From JBGSIZ01 sp041742255 (GTDB taxonomy: Bacteria; Pseudomonadota; Alphaproteobacteria; Rhodobacterales; Rhodobacteraceae): a DNA stretch of 8,616 nt. Made by a program: the position numbers and the translations under genes. The notes under the pieces are model-generated. The model was not told where the DNA came from. It was given only the letters and a program-made list of their open reading frames with translations, and did not search any database. The DNA is taken from positions 1-8,616 of the forward strand of contig JBGSIZ010000308.1 of assembly GCA_041742255.1 (NCBI GenBank). Direction: 5' to 3'. Shown in pieces: positions 6,983 through 8,616 of the stretch. How positions within the stretch are numbered: position 1 is the stretch's first letter; each line of letters begins with the position of its first letter.

Positions 6983-7903
6983 ATGCCCCAGCCCCCCCGG
7001 TCGTTTCAGGAGATCATCCTGACGTTGCAGTCGTATTGGGCCGCCCAAGGCTGCGCCGTGCTGCAACCCTATGACATGGAGGTTGGTGCCGGCACGTTCC
7101 ACCCTGCCACCACGTTGCGGTCGCTGGGCACCCGTGCCTGGGCTGCGGCCTATGTCCAGCCGTCCCGTCGCCCCACCGATGGCCGCTATGGCGAAAACCC
7201 GAACCGGTTGCAGCATTATTACCAGTATCAGGTCATCATCAAACCCAGCCCCCCCGATATGCAGGATCTGTATCTGGGGTCCCTTGCCGCCATTGGCATT
7301 GACGCCAGCCTGCACGACATCCGGTTTGTCGAGGATGACTGGGAAAGCCCAACATTGGGCGCTTGGGGTCTGGGATGGGAAGTGTGGTGCGACGGTATGG
7401 AAGTGTCCCAGTTCACCTATTTCCAGCAGGTCGGCGGCCATGATTGCCGCCCGGTGTCCGGCGAGCTGACCTATGGGTTGGAGCGGTTGGCCATGTATGT
7501 TCTGGGCGTGGATCACGTCATGGATATGCCGTTCAACGATCCCCAGTCCCCCATTCCCTTGACCTATGGCGATATTTTCCGTCAGACCGAAGAAGAATAC
7601 AGCCGCCACAACTTTGACGCCGCCGATACCGAAAAGCTGTTTGGTGATTTTGTCCGCGCCGAGGCCGTGTGCGCCCGGCTGTTGGGCTTTGACGCCGACG
7701 ATCCCAAAACCGGCAAGCGGATATTGCTGGTCCATCCCGCCTATGACCAATGCATCAAGGCGTCCCATCTGTTCAATCTGCTGGATGCCCGTGGCGTCAT
7801 TTCCGTGACCGAGCGTCAGGCCTATATCGGCCGCGTCCGCGCCCTTGCCAAAGCCTGCGCCGATGCGTTTGTGCAGACCACCGCCGGGGGGTATGCCCCG
7901 TGA
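6983..7903 (+). CDS. glyQ: Glycyl-tRNA synthetase alpha subunit
   Basis: This 306-residue protein is the alpha chain of the bacterial heterotetrameric (alpha2beta2) glycyl-tRNA synthetase, the class II catalytic subunit that forms glycyl-adenylate and charges tRNA-Gly in the cytoplasm. It is highly conserved throughout: SFQEIILTLQSYWAAQGC (7-24), QPYDMEVGAGTFHPAT (28-43), YVQPSRRPTDGRYGENPNR (57-75), YQYQVIIKPSP (80-90), FVEDDWESPTLGAWGLGWEV (115-134), DGMEVSQFTYFQQVGG (137-152) and GELTYGLERLAMYV (160-173). The length is normal for the family. The ATG at 6983 has AGAGG (6972-6976) 6 nt upstream and gives the usual N-terminus; the in-frame extension back to 6842 adds 47 residues of unrelated sequence and is rejected. 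Its stop overlaps the start of the next gene, as expected for translational coupling within an operon that ends with glyS. Confidence 0.97.
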   Translation: MPQPPRSFQEIILTLQSYWAAQGCAVLQPYDMEVGAGTFHPATTLRSLGTRAWAAAYVQPSRRPTDGRYGENPNRLQHYYQYQVIIKPSPPDMQDLYLGSLAAIGIDASLHDIRFVEDDWESPTLGAWGLGWEVWCDGMEVSQFTYFQQVGGHDCRPVSGELTYGLERLAMYVLGVDHVMDMPFNDPQSPIPLTYGDIFRQTEEEYSRHNFDAADTEKLFGDFVRAEAVCARLLGFDADDPKTGKRILLVHPAYDQCIKASHLFNLLDARGVISVTERQAYIGRVRALAKACADAFVQTTAGGYAP

Positions 7904-8433
7904 ACACCACCCGTTTTGCCATTCTGGGGATTGTCATGTCTGCCCTGATCGCCGGTATCGCCCTGTATTACCTGCAGGTTTACGCCTATTACACCGAAGT
8001 CACCGCCGAAGACGCCGGCGGCGTTGAATTGGTGTCCATTCATACCGGCACCCCCGAACCCATCCTGTTTGCCGATTTCCGCGCCATTGACAGTGACAGC
8101 TCGCCCTTGCGATATCGCGCCTGTTTCACCACCGCCAACAGTTTGGGTCTGTTGACCGAAACCTATGAAATCTATGACGAGGCCGTGCCGTTGACCGCGC
8201 CTGAGTGGTTCGACTGTTTTGACGCCAAGGCCGTGGGGGCCGCATTGGAAACCGGCGAGGCCGTCGCGTTTCTGAGCCGCGAAAACATCCGCTATGGGTT
8301 TGACCGCGTCGTCGCCGTGTTCCCCGATGGCCGCGGCGTGGTCTGGCACCAGATCAACGCCTGTGGCGAGGTCGTGTTTGATGGCAATCCGGCCCCCGAA
8401 GGCTGTCCGCCCGTGCCCGAAGGATTGAAGTGA
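7900..8433 (+). CDS. DUF6446-like single-pass membrane protein between glyQ and glyS
   Basis: This 177-residue protein of unknown function has one N-terminal membrane segment (about 6-26, FAILGIVMSALIAGIALYYL), most likely an uncleaved anchor or a signal peptide, followed by a soluble domain. Four cysteines (75, 106, 155, 169) could form disulfides if the domain is periplasmic. Conserved-looking blocks are DSDSSPLRYRACF (64-76), PEWFDCFDAKA (101-111), RENIRYGFDRVVAVFPDG (127-144) and HQINACGE (150-157). I recall this family, DUF6446, sitting between glyQ and glyS in Rhodobacteraceae. The GTG at 7900 overlaps the glyQ stop (GTGA) and follows a GGGGGG run (7886-7891) at 8 nt. An internal ATG at codon 13 would cut the membrane segment in half. 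Its stop shares one base with the glyS ATG. Nothing in the sequence shows a role in tRNA charging. Confidence 0.85.
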   Translation: MNTTRFAILGIVMSALIAGIALYYLQVYAYYTEVTAEDAGGVELVSIHTGTPEPILFADFRAIDSDSSPLRYRACFTTANSLGLLTETYEIYDEAVPLTAPEWFDCFDAKAVGAALETGEAVAFLSRENIRYGFDRVVAVFPDGRGVVWHQINACGEVVFDGNPAPEGCPPVPEGLK

Positions 8434-8616
8434 TGCCCGATCTGTTGATTGAACTGTTTTCCGAGGAAATCCCCGCCCGGATGCAGGCCCGTGCCGCCGA
8501 CGATCTGAAACGTCTGGTGACCGATGGGTTGGTCGAGGCCGGGTTGACCTATGCCGCTGCTGCCGCGTTCGCCACCCCCCGCCGTCTGGCCCTGTCGATC
8601 GAGGCCCTGACCGCCG
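8433..8616 (+). CDS. glyS: Glycyl-tRNA synthetase beta subunit, N-terminal fragment
   Basis: The first 61 codons run to the right edge of the window. The start MPDLLIELFSEEIPARMQ is the typical GlyS N-terminus, followed by ATPRRLAL (47-54), also characteristic. The beta chain supplies much of the tRNA-binding and editing-like portion of the alpha2beta2 glycyl-tRNA synthetase. The ATG shares its A with the preceding TGA stop (TGATG), and AAGGA (8420-8424) lies 8 nt upstream, so the gene is translationally linked to the DUF6446-like gene. The rest of the gene is outside the window. Confidence 0.95.
   Translation, partial: MPDLLIELFSEEIPARMQARAADDLKRLVTDGLVEAGLTYAAAAAFATPRRLALSIEALTA

Noticed and set aside
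6806..7768. Minus-strand open frame of 320 codons opposite glyQ
   Set aside because: glyQ is unmistakable on the plus strand and the antisense translation has no recognisable domain.

Overview
The window looks like ordinary chromosomal DNA from an alphaproteobacterium, most likely a marine Rhodobacteraceae (roseobacter-type) species. Three things point there: high-GC coding sequence, a SAM-II riboswitch in front of metZ, and lineage-typical genes (a DUF1127 protein, a SPOR/peptidoglycan-binding/trypsin-fold protein, and a DUF6446-like gene between glyQ and glyS). The lineage is inferred from gene content and family recall, not from a database search. I see no mobile element, CRISPR array, tRNA or rRNA. 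No stretch longer than 300 bases lacks a gene.

Layout. At the left edge a partial alpha/beta-hydrolase-like gene runs leftward (1-299). Divergent from it is the metZ leader: a SAM-II aptamer (432-485), a strong intrinsic terminator (504-535), then metZ (558-1730). Next on the + strand come folE2 (1866-2969), a strong hairpin terminator (2978-3007), a small DUF1127 gene with a hairpin over its ribosome binding site (3061-3085; gene 3088-3315) and trkH (3397-4845). Convergent to these is a large minus-strand gene for an exported SPOR/PG-binding/trypsin-fold protein (4933-6744). A divergent intergenic region then leads into the tightly overlapping + strand operon glyQ - DUF6446-like gene - glyS (6983 to the right edge, glyS partial).

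How the parts relate. metZ (homocysteine synthesis) is under SAM feedback by transcriptional attenuation. folE2 makes the precursor of folates, and methyl-folate is a possible methyl donor for the next step, homocysteine to methionine; the two genes are co-oriented with no evident terminator between them. glyQ and glyS encode the two subunits of glycyl-tRNA synthetase, with a single-pass membrane protein of unknown function translated between them.

Most notable points: (1) the SAM-II aptamer contains a 6-nt segment (470-475) exactly complementary to the terminator's 3' arm (519-524), which suggests an antiterminator switch; (2) the trypsin-fold domain of the 603-residue protein appears to lack all three catalytic residues and may be a pseudoprotease; (3) a perfect 8-bp hairpin covers the start region of the DUF1127 gene. 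I found no clearly new multi-gene system.
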